A DNA stretch of 64,000 nucleotides from Bog-532 sp963830385 (GTDB lineage Bacteria > Actinomycetota > Actinomycetes > Streptosporangiales > Streptosporangiaceae). The notes under the pieces are model-generated. The model made no database searches. It had not been told where the DNA came from and worked only from the letters and a program-made list of their open reading frames with translations. Made by a program: the position numbers and the translations under genes. Positions within the stretch are counted from its first letter, which is position 1, and every line of letters begins with the position of its first letter. This document shows, in pieces, positions 50,846-58,845 of this stretch. The stretch covers positions 62,001 through 126,000 of the forward strand of contig CAWHMD010000008.1 in assembly GCA_963830385.1 (NCBI GenBank), read 5' to 3'.

Positions 50846-51717
50846 CGGCCATGCTCCGGTCTCGTTCGGTCGGCGACCGCAAGGTGGGCGCGATCGGGCT
50901 GGGTGGCGCGCCGATCGCGCTGGCGGCCCAGATTCCCGACGAGCGCAGCGCCGTCCGCATGGTGCACGCCGCGCTGGACGCTGGGGTCACGCTGCTCGAC
51001 ACCGCCGACGTCTACAGCCCGGACCTCGGCCAGGGCTACAGCGAGGCGGTGTTCGGCCGGGCCGTGCGCACCTGGGGACCGGGCCGGGACGACGTCCTGA
51101 TCGCCACCAAGGGCGGGAAGTACTGGCGACCGGACGGCGAGGTGCAGGTCAACGGCCGGCCGGAGTACCTGGCCCGGGCCTGCGAGGCCAGTCTCCGGGC
51201 GCTGGGCACCGACGTCATCGGCCTGTACCAGTTCCACGAGCCCGACCCGGCCGTCCCCTTCGAAGAGTCGATCGGCGCCCTGGCCGCCCTGCGGGCGGCC
51301 GGCAAGGTCCGGCAGATCGGCATCTCCAACACCGGGGTGGACTTGATCCGGCGGGCCCTGGCGGTGACCCCGCTGGCCAGCGTGCAGAACCGGCTGGGAC
51401 CGGGCCACCGGTACGGCGCGGCCGAGATTGCCCTGTGCGAGCAGGAGGGCCTGGCCTTCCTGGCCTACTCACCGCTCGGCGGCCTGGGCACGAAACCCGG
51501 GCCGCCGCCCGGCCCGGCCGCGAGCCGGTTCACCGAGGTGGCCCGGCGGCACGGGACCTCACCCCAGCAGATCGCCCTGGCCTGGGAGCTGTCCCTGTCC
51601 CCGGCCGTCATCCCGATCCCCGGATCCACCCGCGCGCCGACCATCCTCGACAGCGTGCAGGCGGCGGCGCTCACGCTCAGCCCCAGTGACCTGGCGACCC
51701 TCGAAGGAATCCAATGA
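50842..51717 (+). CDS. Aldo/keto reductase
   Basis: A 291-residue AKR with the catalytic tetrad visible: Asp and Tyr in LLDTADVYSPD, Lys in IATKGGKYW, His in YQFHEPDP. The NADPH-binding end IPIPGSTRAPTILDSV is typical. GTG starts inside the upstream GH78 stop and its own stop overlaps the next GH78 start, so it is tightly coupled to both rhamnosidases. It may reduce a sugar aldehyde/lactone intermediate or an aglycone carbonyl, and the substrate is not shown. Confidence 0.88.
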   Translation: MTAMLRSRSVGDRKVGAIGLGGAPIALAAQIPDERSAVRMVHAALDAGVTLLDTADVYSPDLGQGYSEAVFGRAVRTWGPGRDDVLIATKGGKYWRPDGEVQVNGRPEYLARACEASLRALGTDVIGLYQFHEPDPAVPFEESIGALAALRAAGKVRQIGISNTGVDLIRRALAVTPLASVQNRLGPGHRYGAAEIALCEQEGLAFLAYSPLGGLGTKPGPPPGPAASRFTEVARRHGTSPQQIALAWELSLSPAVIPIPGSTRAPTILDSVQAAALTLSPSDLATLEGIQ

Positions 51718-54350
51718 GCCTCAGCGCCTACGGCCTGCACTGCGAGCACCGGTCCGAGCCGCTCGGCGTGGACGAGCCGCGCCCCGCCTTCAGCTGGAAG
51801 CTGTCCGCCAGCACCGCCGGGCGCAGCCAGCAGGCCTACCGGATCACCGTCCGCCCAGCCGCGGGCGGGGAACCGGTGTGGGACTCCGGCCCGGTCACCG
51901 ACTCCGCCCACCACGAGGTGATCTACGACGGCGTCCCGCTGGAGCCGTCCACCCGCTACGCCTGGGACCTTCAGCTCACCGACGACCGCGGGGAGGCGGG
52001 ACAGCCGGCCAGCAGCTGGTTCGAGACCGGCCTGCTCACCCCGGCGGCCTGGACCGCCCGCTGGATCCGCCGTGACCCGCGCACCGCGCCCCGGATCGAC
52101 CCGCCCCAGGACGAGGACCCGCCCGAGCGGACGCGCATGCTGGCTCCTCCCTGCCAGTTCCGCCGGGAGTTCGAGCTGCCCAGCCCGCCGGTCCGGGCCC
52201 GGGCCTACGTGACCGCCCACGGCCTGTACCAGCTCCGCCTCAACGGGGAGCAGGCTGGCCGGGACGAGCTCACACCCGGCTGGACCGACTACCACTACCG
52301 GCTGCAGTACCAGGTGTACGACGTCACCGGCCTGCTCCGGGCCGGGCCCAACGCCGTCGGCGCCCTGGTGGCCGACGGCTGGTGGAACGGGTACATCGGC
52401 TTCGACCCCCGGCGCGCAGCCCAGCACTACGGCCGCTACCCCGAACTGCTGGCCGAGATCCACGTCACCTGCGCGGACGGCAGCACGGTGATGGTGACCA
52501 CCGACGAGAGCTGGACCGAGCGCCCCGGTGAGATCAGCTCCGCCGACCTGCTGGTAGGCGAGGCCCACGACCAGCGCCGGGCCACCCCCGGATGGGACCA
52601 GCCCGGTCACGGCGGCGAGGGCTGGATCCCGGTGCTGGCCGCCAAGAGCGAGGGGTCCCCGCTGGTGGCCCAGCTGGACGAGCCGGTGCGGGCCATCATG
52701 GAGGTGCCCGCCCAGGCCGTCTGGCCGGTGGACGGCGGCTACCTGGCTGACTTCGGCCAGAACCTGGTCGGCCGGGTCCGGCTCCGGCTCCCCGACGCCC
52801 CGGCCGGCACCCGGATCCGGCTCCGGCACGGCGAGATCCTCGACCACGGCGCGCTCTACACCAAGAACCTGCGCTCGGCCGAAGCCACCGACGTGGTCGT
52901 CACCGCCGGGCCGGACGGCCCGGCCTGGTTCGAGCCGCGGTTCACCACCCACGGCTTCCGCTACGCCGAGGTGACCGGCTGGCCCGGAGAACTCCAGCCC
53001 ACCGACCTGGTGGCCGTGGTCCTCGCCAGCGACCTGCCGCCGGCCGGCCAGCTGGAGTGCTCAGACCCGATGGTCACCCAGCTGATCAGCAACATCACCT
53101 GGGGCCAGCGGGGCAACTACGTCAGCGTTCCGACCGACTGCCCGCAGCGCGACGAGCGCCTCGGCTGGACCGCGGACACGCAGATCTTCCTGCCGACGGC
53201 CTGTTTCCAGGCCGATGTGTCGGCGTTCATCGGCCGCTGGCTGCTGGACGTCCTGGACGAGCAGGACGAGGACGGCGCCTTCGGCGACGTGGCCCCGCGC
53301 CTGATCGCCGAGCGCGAGGGCGCGCCCGCCTGGGGCGACGCCGGGGTCACCGTCCCGTACCACCTGTGGCGGATCTACGGACAGCGCCGGCTGCTGGAGC
53401 GGGCCTATCCGGCCATGCGCGACTGGGTCGAGCACATCCACCGGCACAACCCCGACCTGATCTGGCGGAACGCCGACGGCAACAGCTACGGGGACTGGCT
53501 GCAGATCGGCGCCCACACCCCGCGCGAAGTCGTGGCCACCGCCTACTTCGCCCGGTCGGCCGGGCTGCTGGCCGACACCGCCGCCCTCCTCGGCCACGAC
53601 GAGGACGCGACCCGCTACCAGGCCCTGGCCCGCGACGTCCGGAACGCCTTCACCGAGGCGTTCGTCCAGACGGACGGCACGATCGCCTCCGGCAGCCAGA
53701 CCGGTTACCTGATGGCGCTGGCCTGGGACCTGATCCCGGCTTCGGGGCGCGACCAGGCCTTCGCGCACCTGTGCCGCGACATCGAGGACCGCGGTAACCG
53801 GCTGTCCACCGGGTTCGTCGGGGTCCCGCTGCTCGGCCCGGTGCTGACCGCCCACGGCCGCCCGGACCTGGCCTACGCCCTGCTGCACCAGGAGGAGTTC
53901 CCCTCCTGGGGTTACTCGATCCGGCACGGGGCGACCACGATCTGGGAACGCTGGGACGGCTGGACCGAGGAGCACGGCTTCCAGTCCGCGCACATGAACT
54001 CGTTCAATCACTACTCACTGGGGTCGATCGGGGAATGGCTGTGGCGCTCCGCGGCCGGCATCGACCAGGCTCCAGGCTCGGTCGCCTACGCCGATCTCGT
54101 GATCGCCCCCCAGTTCGGGCCCCGGCTGGACTGGGTCACCGCCCGGTACGACTCACCCCGCGGCCTGGTCCGGGTCGAGTGGCGCCGTTCCGGCGAAGGC
54201 GTTGATCTCGAGCTGGAGATTCCGCCCGGGCGCCCGGCTGAGCTGCGGCTCCCGGGCGAGGCGTCCCGCCGGCTGCCGCCCGGAACCCACCGCGTGCACT
54301 ACGCAAAGTTTGAATCGCAGGCTGAATCGGTTCACCCCGGACGGATGTGA
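51714..54350 (+). CDS. GH78 alpha-L-rhamnosidase (full-length)
   Basis: An 878-residue GH78 enzyme with the standard five-domain order. It has the Fn3-like N-terminal domain (LHCEHRSEPLGVDEPRPAFS), Bac_rhamnosid_N (ARAYVTAHGLYQLRLNGEQA), the concanavalin-like domain (RIRLRHGEILDHGALYTKNL), the catalytic six-hairpin domain with VPTDCPQRDERLGWTADTQI, and a C-terminal sandwich ending RLPPGTHRVHY. There is no signal peptide, so it is intracellular. It starts with ATGA overlapping the reductase stop. Together with the 48485 paralogue it suggests linkages of differing specificity. Confidence 0.95.
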   Translation: MSLSAYGLHCEHRSEPLGVDEPRPAFSWKLSASTAGRSQQAYRITVRPAAGGEPVWDSGPVTDSAHHEVIYDGVPLEPSTRYAWDLQLTDDRGEAGQPASSWFETGLLTPAAWTARWIRRDPRTAPRIDPPQDEDPPERTRMLAPPCQFRREFELPSPPVRARAYVTAHGLYQLRLNGEQAGRDELTPGWTDYHYRLQYQVYDVTGLLRAGPNAVGALVADGWWNGYIGFDPRRAAQHYGRYPELLAEIHVTCADGSTVMVTTDESWTERPGEISSADLLVGEAHDQRRATPGWDQPGHGGEGWIPVLAAKSEGSPLVAQLDEPVRAIMEVPAQAVWPVDGGYLADFGQNLVGRVRLRLPDAPAGTRIRLRHGEILDHGALYTKNLRSAEATDVVVTAGPDGPAWFEPRFTTHGFRYAEVTGWPGELQPTDLVAVVLASDLPPAGQLECSDPMVTQLISNITWGQRGNYVSVPTDCPQRDERLGWTADTQIFLPTACFQADVSAFIGRWLLDVLDEQDEDGAFGDVAPRLIAEREGAPAWGDAGVTVPYHLWRIYGQRRLLERAYPAMRDWVEHIHRHNPDLIWRNADGNSYGDWLQIGAHTPREVVATAYFARSAGLLADTAALLGHDEDATRYQALARDVRNAFTEAFVQTDGTIASGSQTGYLMALAWDLIPASGRDQAFAHLCRDIEDRGNRLSTGFVGVPLLGPVLTAHGRPDLAYALLHQEEFPSWGYSIRHGATTIWERWDGWTEEHGFQSAHMNSFNHYSLGSIGEWLWRSAAGIDQAPGSVAYADLVIAPQFGPRLDWVTARYDSPRGLVRVEWRRSGEGVDLELEIPPGRPAELRLPGEASRRLPPGTHRVHYAKFESQAESVHPGRM

Positions 54351-54363
54351 AAGGCGGAATCCA

Positions 54364-55212
54364 ATGCTGACCGAAGTCACCGAACAACAGCAGAAGAGCT
54401 ACGCGGAACGGGGATTCCTGGTCGTCGAGAACTTCCTGGACCCCGGCGAGCTCTCCGAATGGCGGACCGCCGTCGACCACGCGGTGGCCGAGCGCGGGGA
54501 GCAGCTGCTGTCGTTCGCCACCACGGCCGAAGAGAACGCCGCGGTCACCCGGTCCGAAGAGGAACGGGACTACTACGACCACGTGTTCACCCAGCGCAAC
54601 AACCTCTGGCAGACCGACGAGCACATGCGGCGCCTGCTGTTCCAGCCCGGTCTGGGCAAGTTCGTGGCCGACGTCGCCGGCATCGAGGGCGTGCGGATCT
54701 GGCACGACCAGGCCCTGATCAAGGGTCCGTACAGCAACCCGACCGCGTTTCACCTCGACGTCCCGTACTGGTCGTTCAAGTCGCCCGACGCGATCACGAT
54801 CTGGATCGCCCTCGACGACGCCACGATCGAGAACGGCTGCCTGTACTACGTGCCCGGCAGCCACCTGGCCCGCAAGTTCGACAACGTCAGCATCGGCAGC
54901 CGGATCGGCTCGCTGTTCGAGGTCTACCCGGACTGGGCCAACGTGGCGCCCGTGCCCTGCCCGGTCCCGGCCGGCGGTGCGCTGTTCCACAACGGGCTCA
55001 CCTTCCACGGGGCCGGGGCCAACATGACCCCGGGCCTGCGCCGGGCCATGACCTGTGCCTACATGCCGGACGGGGCCACCTTCAACGGCACCCGTAACGT
55101 GCTGCCGCCGGAGTATTTCCGGACCCTCGAGGTGGGTCAGGTGCTCGACAACGAGGCGCAGAATCCGCTGGTCTACTCCCGGCGCGGCGCGCCCGCAGGA
55201 TCAGCTAATTGA
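54364..55212 (+). CDS. Phytanoyl-CoA dioxygenase (PhyH) family Fe(II)/2-oxoglutarate oxygenase
   Basis: A 282-residue PhyH-type protein with the facial triad visible: H-x-D in TAFHLDVPYWSF and the distal His in LTFHGAGANMTPGLRR; the Arg in the last motif would bind 2-oxoglutarate. NGCLYYVPGSH is another family hallmark. It follows GH78 by 13 bp and its stop overlaps the isomerase start (TTGA). An oxygenase within a sugar-catabolic operon is unusual. It might hydroxylate or O-demethylate a decorated sugar or aglycone (inference). Confidence 0.87.
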   Translation: MLTEVTEQQQKSYAERGFLVVENFLDPGELSEWRTAVDHAVAERGEQLLSFATTAEENAAVTRSEEERDYYDHVFTQRNNLWQTDEHMRRLLFQPGLGKFVADVAGIEGVRIWHDQALIKGPYSNPTAFHLDVPYWSFKSPDAITIWIALDDATIENGCLYYVPGSHLARKFDNVSIGSRIGSLFEVYPDWANVAPVPCPVPAGGALFHNGLTFHGAGANMTPGLRRAMTCAYMPDGATFNGTRNVLPPEYFRTLEVGQVLDNEAQNPLVYSRRGAPAGSAN

Positions 55213-56657
55213 GCCCGGACCAGCTGGAGCGCATCGCCCCGCGACCGGCCACGGTGGGCCTGGTGGCCGGTGGTCTGGGAGCCTACTGGCCCCAGTTCCC
55301 CAACCTGCTCCCGCAGCTGCAGACCTCGGCCCGCCGGGTCAGCGAGCGGGTCCGCGGTCTGGGCTGTGAGGTCATCGACGCCGGGTTCATCTCCGACGCC
55401 GAAGAGGGGGCCAAGGCCGCCGAGGTCCTGCGAGTGGCCGGGTGCGACCTCATCGTGGGCTTCCTCACCACCTACATGACCGCGTCGATGCTGGTGCCGA
55501 TCGCGCAGCGCAGCGGCGCCCCGGTGCTGCTGATCAACCTCCAGCCGACCGAGAAGATGGACCACGCCACCTTCGGGACCGGCGAATGGCTGGCCTACTG
55601 CGGCGCCTGCCCACTGCCGGAGATGGCCAACGCTTTCTACCGGGTCGGGGTGCCATTCCGTTCGGTGTCCGGTTACCTGGACGACGAGCGCGCCTGGGCC
55701 AGGATCGGGCGCTGGATCAAGGCTGCCGGGGTCCGCGGCGCGCTCCGGGGTGGCCGCCACGGGCTGATGGGGCACCTGTACCCCGGCATGCTCGACGTGT
55801 CGACCGACCTGACCCTGGTCAGCACCAACTTCGGCGGTCACGTGGAAGTGCTGGAGTTCGACGACCTGCGGGTCCGGGTGGCCGACGTCACCGACGATCA
55901 GGTCGACGAGCGGATGGCCCTGGCCCGCCAGGTGTTCGAGATCGACCCGTCGGTCCAGGAGGAGGACTTCCGCTGGGCGGCTCAGGTCTCGGTCGGCCTG
56001 GACCGCCTGGCCAGCGACTTCAGCCTCGACAGCCTGGCCTACTACCACCGTGGGCTGGAAGGCGAGCAGCACGAGCGACTGGGCGCGGGCATGATCCTGG
56101 GCGCGTCCCTGCTGACCGCCCGCGGCGTGCCGGCCTGCGGCGAGTATGAGCTGCGGACCTCGCTGGCCATGCTGATCACCGACCGGCTCGGCGGCGGTGG
56201 CTCGTTCACCGAGCTGCAGGCGCTCAACTTCGCCGACAACGTGGTCGAGATGGGCCACGACGGCCCCGCTCACCTGCAGATCTCCGCCCGCCGCCCGCTC
56301 CTGCGGGGTCTCGGGGTCTACCACGGCAAACGCGGCTGGGGTGTCTCGGTGGAGTTCGACGTCCGGCCGGGGCCGGTCACCGCGTTCGGCCTCGGCCAGC
56401 AGCGCGACGGCTCGTTCCGCTTCATCGCCTCGCCCGGCACGGTCGTGCCCGGGCCGCTGCTCCAGATCGGGAACACCACTTCGCGCGTCGATTTCGGTTG
56501 CGACCCGGGGGAGTGGACCGACGCCTGGAGTGCCACCGGCATGTCCCACCACTGGGCGCTCGGGGTTGGTGATCTCACCGCCGAGCTGCGGGCGACCGCC
56601 GAACTGGTCGGCGCCGGAATCACTGAGGTCGGGCCGCCGTTCACCCGCTTGGTTTAG
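55209..56657 (+). CDS. L-fucose/L-arabinose isomerase-like protein
   Basis: A 482-residue protein with the three-domain layout of FucI/AraA-like isomerases. The N-terminal Rossmann-like part is VGLVAGGLGAYWPQFPNLLP then CDLIVGFLTTYMTASMLVPI. The middle has GLMGHLYPGMLDVSTDLTLV and GGHVEVLEFDDL. The C-terminal beta-barrel has TTSRVDFGCDPGEW and MSHHWALGVGDL. The TTG start overlaps the PhyH stop. It likely interconverts an aldose/ketose pair related to rhamnose or fucose, but the family also contains members of unknown activity. A true rhamnose isomerase follows, so the two probably act on different sugars. Confidence 0.8.
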   Translation: MSPDQLERIAPRPATVGLVAGGLGAYWPQFPNLLPQLQTSARRVSERVRGLGCEVIDAGFISDAEEGAKAAEVLRVAGCDLIVGFLTTYMTASMLVPIAQRSGAPVLLINLQPTEKMDHATFGTGEWLAYCGACPLPEMANAFYRVGVPFRSVSGYLDDERAWARIGRWIKAAGVRGALRGGRHGLMGHLYPGMLDVSTDLTLVSTNFGGHVEVLEFDDLRVRVADVTDDQVDERMALARQVFEIDPSVQEEDFRWAAQVSVGLDRLASDFSLDSLAYYHRGLEGEQHERLGAGMILGASLLTARGVPACGEYELRTSLAMLITDRLGGGGSFTELQALNFADNVVEMGHDGPAHLQISARRPLLRGLGVYHGKRGWGVSVEFDVRPGPVTAFGLGQQRDGSFRFIASPGTVVPGPLLQIGNTTSRVDFGCDPGEWTDAWSATGMSHHWALGVGDLTAELRATAELVGAGITEVGPPFTRLV

Positions 56658-56682
56658 GAACTTCAGGAAGGTAGGTGCGGCT

Positions 56683-57849
56683 ATGGCCGGAGCCGAGGTC
56701 GTCAAGGGTGTGCTGCGCCGGCAGCACATCGAGCTGCCGTCGTGGGCCTTCGGGAACTCGGGCACCCGGTTCAAGGTCTTCACCCAGCCGGGAGTGCCGC
56801 GCGACCCGTTCGAAAAGGTGGCCGACGCGGCCCAGGTGCACCGCTACACCGGCGTGGCCCCGACCGTAGCGCTGCACATCCCGTGGGACAGGGTCGACGA
56901 CTACGCTCGTCTGGCCGCCGCGGCCAAGGAACAGGGCGTCAAGATCGGCACGATCAACGCCAACGTGTTCCAGGACGACGACTACAAGCTGGGCAGCATC
57001 ACCAACCCCGACCCGCGGATCCGGCGCAAGGCCCTCGATCACCTCATCGAATGCGTCGACGTGATGGACGTGACCGGCTCCGGGGATCTGAAGCTGTGGT
57101 TCGCCGACGGTACGAACTATCCCGGGCAGGACAGCATCCGCGCCCGCCAGGACCGGCTGGCCGAGGGCCTGCGGGCGGTGTACGAGCGGCTCGGCACCCA
57201 CCAGCGGCTCATCCTGGAGTACAAGCTGTTCGAGCCGGCGTTCTACCACACCGACGTCCCGGACTGGGGCACGTCGTTCGCGCACTGCCTGGAGCTGGGT
57301 GAGCAGGCCCAGGTGTGCGTCGACACCGGGCACCACGCTCCCGGGACCAACATCGAGTTCATCGTGGCGTTCCTGCTGCGGGCCGGGAAGCTGGGCGCCT
57401 TCGACTTCAACTCCCGCTTCTACGCCGACGACGACCTCATGGCCGGGGCGGCCGACCCGTTCCAGCTCTTCCGCATCCTGTTCGAGGTCAGCGCGGGCGG
57501 CGGGTTCGAAGAGGCCACCGGCATAGCCTTCATGCTGGACGAATGCCACAACATCGAGCCCAAGATCCCCGGCCAGATCCGCTCGGTCATGAACGTGCAG
57601 GAAGCGACGGCCAAGGCCCTCCTGGTCGACGCCGATGCGCTGGCCGCGGCCCAGCAAGCCGGCGATGTCCTCGGCGCCAACGCAGTACTGATGGACGCCT
57701 ACAACACCGACGTCCGCCCCCTCCTGGCTGACCTGCGCGAGGAGGCGGGCCTCGACCCGGACCCCATGTCCGCCTATGCCCGCTCCGGCTACGCCGACCG
57801 CATAGCCGCCGACCGCGTCGGTGGCCAGCAGGCCGGCTGGGGCGCGTAA
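56683..57849 (+). CDS. rhaI: L-rhamnose isomerase, RhaI type (TIM barrel)
   Basis: A 388-residue protein of the Pseudomonas-type/COG4952 L-rhamnose isomerase group. VALHIPWDRVDDYARLAAAA opens the barrel. Metal and catalytic residues lie in LILEYKLFEPAFYHTDVPDW, VCVDTGHHAPGTNIEFIV, FDFNSRFYADDDLM and MLDECHNIEPKIPGQIRSVM. It converts L-rhamnose to L-rhamnulose. AGGAAGGTAGG precedes the ATG. It is the last gene of the cluster; the expected rhamnulokinase and rhamnulose-1-phosphate aldolase are not within the window. Confidence 0.88.
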   Translation: MAGAEVVKGVLRRQHIELPSWAFGNSGTRFKVFTQPGVPRDPFEKVADAAQVHRYTGVAPTVALHIPWDRVDDYARLAAAAKEQGVKIGTINANVFQDDDYKLGSITNPDPRIRRKALDHLIECVDVMDVTGSGDLKLWFADGTNYPGQDSIRARQDRLAEGLRAVYERLGTHQRLILEYKLFEPAFYHTDVPDWGTSFAHCLELGEQAQVCVDTGHHAPGTNIEFIVAFLLRAGKLGAFDFNSRFYADDDLMAGAADPFQLFRILFEVSAGGGFEEATGIAFMLDECHNIEPKIPGQIRSVMNVQEATAKALLVDADALAAAQQAGDVLGANAVLMDAYNTDVRPLLADLREEAGLDPDPMSAYARSGYADRIAADRVGGQQAGWGA

Positions 57850-57960
57850 GGGGCGCAGGTCACGCCGCTGCTTCCGGCTCCGGCCGCGCCCGGCGCCCTC
57901 GCCGGACAGGTCTGCGGTCTCCCGGCGATTCGCGATGGCGCCAGCGGGTAGGCCGGCGGC

Positions 57961-58311
57961 ATGACCTCTTACAAAGTGAATGAGCCGGCGGTCAAGCAGG
58001 CCCGGCGACTGATCGACGAGGGCGCCGTCGACACTGAGACCGGGTGGGGAGACGCCGCGCCGTCGGCGGCCGCGGGCAACAAGGAGATCGACCGCGAGGG
58101 CTATGACGGCTACGGTCGCTGGCATCTGGGCGTCGACACTGAGGCGTCCGAGGAAACCAAGGACCGCTATGCCTTCCCCTATGGGGACTTCAAGAAGGTC
58201 AACCGGTCCGCCCTCATCCACGCCAAGCAGCGTGCATCGCAGAACGATCACAAGGAGATAGAGAAGGTGGCCAGCGACCTGCTCGACCGGCTGGACGAAC
58301 GGCAGGACTGA
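57961..58311 (+). CDS. Conserved actinobacterial protein of unknown function, 116 residues
   Basis: Starts MTSYKVNEPAVKQARRLIDE and contains GYGRWHLGVDTEASEETKDR then YAFPYGDFKKVNRSALIHAK and a C-terminal helical end ASDLLDRLDERQD. I recognise this as a conserved hypothetical widely present in streptomycetes, with no known role. It is soluble, charged and without cysteines. It has no strong ribosome site and stands alone after the rhamnose cluster. Confidence 0.75.
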   Translation: MTSYKVNEPAVKQARRLIDEGAVDTETGWGDAAPSAAAGNKEIDREGYDGYGRWHLGVDTEASEETKDRYAFPYGDFKKVNRSALIHAKQRASQNDHKEIEKVASDLLDRLDERQD

Positions 58312-58351
58312 CCGGCGACCCGGGTGTCTCGGAGATCGCGCCCCCGCACAG

Positions 58352-58546
58352 TTGCCCAGGCCGGTGGCCGCGCGGCGGGCGGTGCTGAACCGGGCCCGTG
58401 ACACGCTGGCCTGGCAGGAGCAGATCACCGCCGAGGAGGCCTTCGCCCGGCTGGCCCGCCGCTCCGGCGCCGAGGCCCGCAGCATCTTTGACATTGCCCG
58501 CGACGTGGCCGACGGCACGGCTTCTGACACCGAGGCCGCCGGATGA
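58352..58546 (+). pseudogene. ANTAR-domain regulator remnant
   Basis: About 60 codons read NRARDTLAWQEQITAEEAFA, RLARRSGAEARSIFDIARDV, ADG, the three-helix ANTAR RNA-binding module. The GAF or PAS sensor that normally precedes it is missing, and only a TTG without ribosome site is available as start. It overlaps the next small gene by ATGA, so it may once have been the end of a normal operon gene. Confidence 0.6.
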
Positions 58547-58794
58547 CCGGCCAAGCCGGGAAGCTGAGCCTGTTCGACGGGCTCCAGCTTTCTGGCATGA
58601 CCCCGGGCGAGCTCTGGCTGGGCTACTACTCCGTCGGCGGGAACGCCAGCGAGCTGGAAGTGGAGGCATACGTCCTGGGACTGCTCCGGCCCGACGCCTA
58701 CCAGCACAACCTCATCGCGCAGGCCATCAACGAGCGCGCCGTAACGGTAATAGCTTTGCTGGGAAACTGGACGCCACGAACAACTCGCAGCTGA
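58543..58794 (+). CDS. Small conserved protein, C-terminus altered by a frameshift
   Basis: An 83-residue product: MTGQAGKLSLFDGLQLSGMT, ELWLGYYSVGGNASELEVEA, LLRPDAYQHNLIAQAINER. The pattern (L.GLxLsGMxPxELWLxYxxxGG...EAYVxGLLxPxxxxHxxxAxAxNER) matches a small actinobacterial family often next to ANTAR/STAS genes. After INER the reading enters an STAS-like segment in the wrong frame (AVTVIALLGNWTPRT), so the normal end is replaced. Confidence 0.6.
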   Translation: MTGQAGKLSLFDGLQLSGMTPGELWLGYYSVGGNASELEVEAYVLGLLRPDAYQHNLIAQAINERAVTVIALLGNWTPRTTRS

Positions 58795-58841
58795 GCCAGA
58801 TGCTGGACGCAGAGATCGCGGCCAGGCCCCAGCGGCACTAG
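58736..58841 (+). pseudogene. STAS (anti-anti-sigma) domain remnant
   Basis: Combining two frames gives AVTVIALLG then KLDATNNSQLSQMLDAEIAA, RPQRH and a stop. This is the first strand and helix of a STAS domain (VVxLxGELDATNxxxLxxxL). One base is missing at about 58760 (GGGAAACTG). Only 35 codons remain. It sits directly before a PP2C-type phosphatase, its natural functional partner. Confidence 0.65.
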
Positions 58842-58845
58842 TCTC

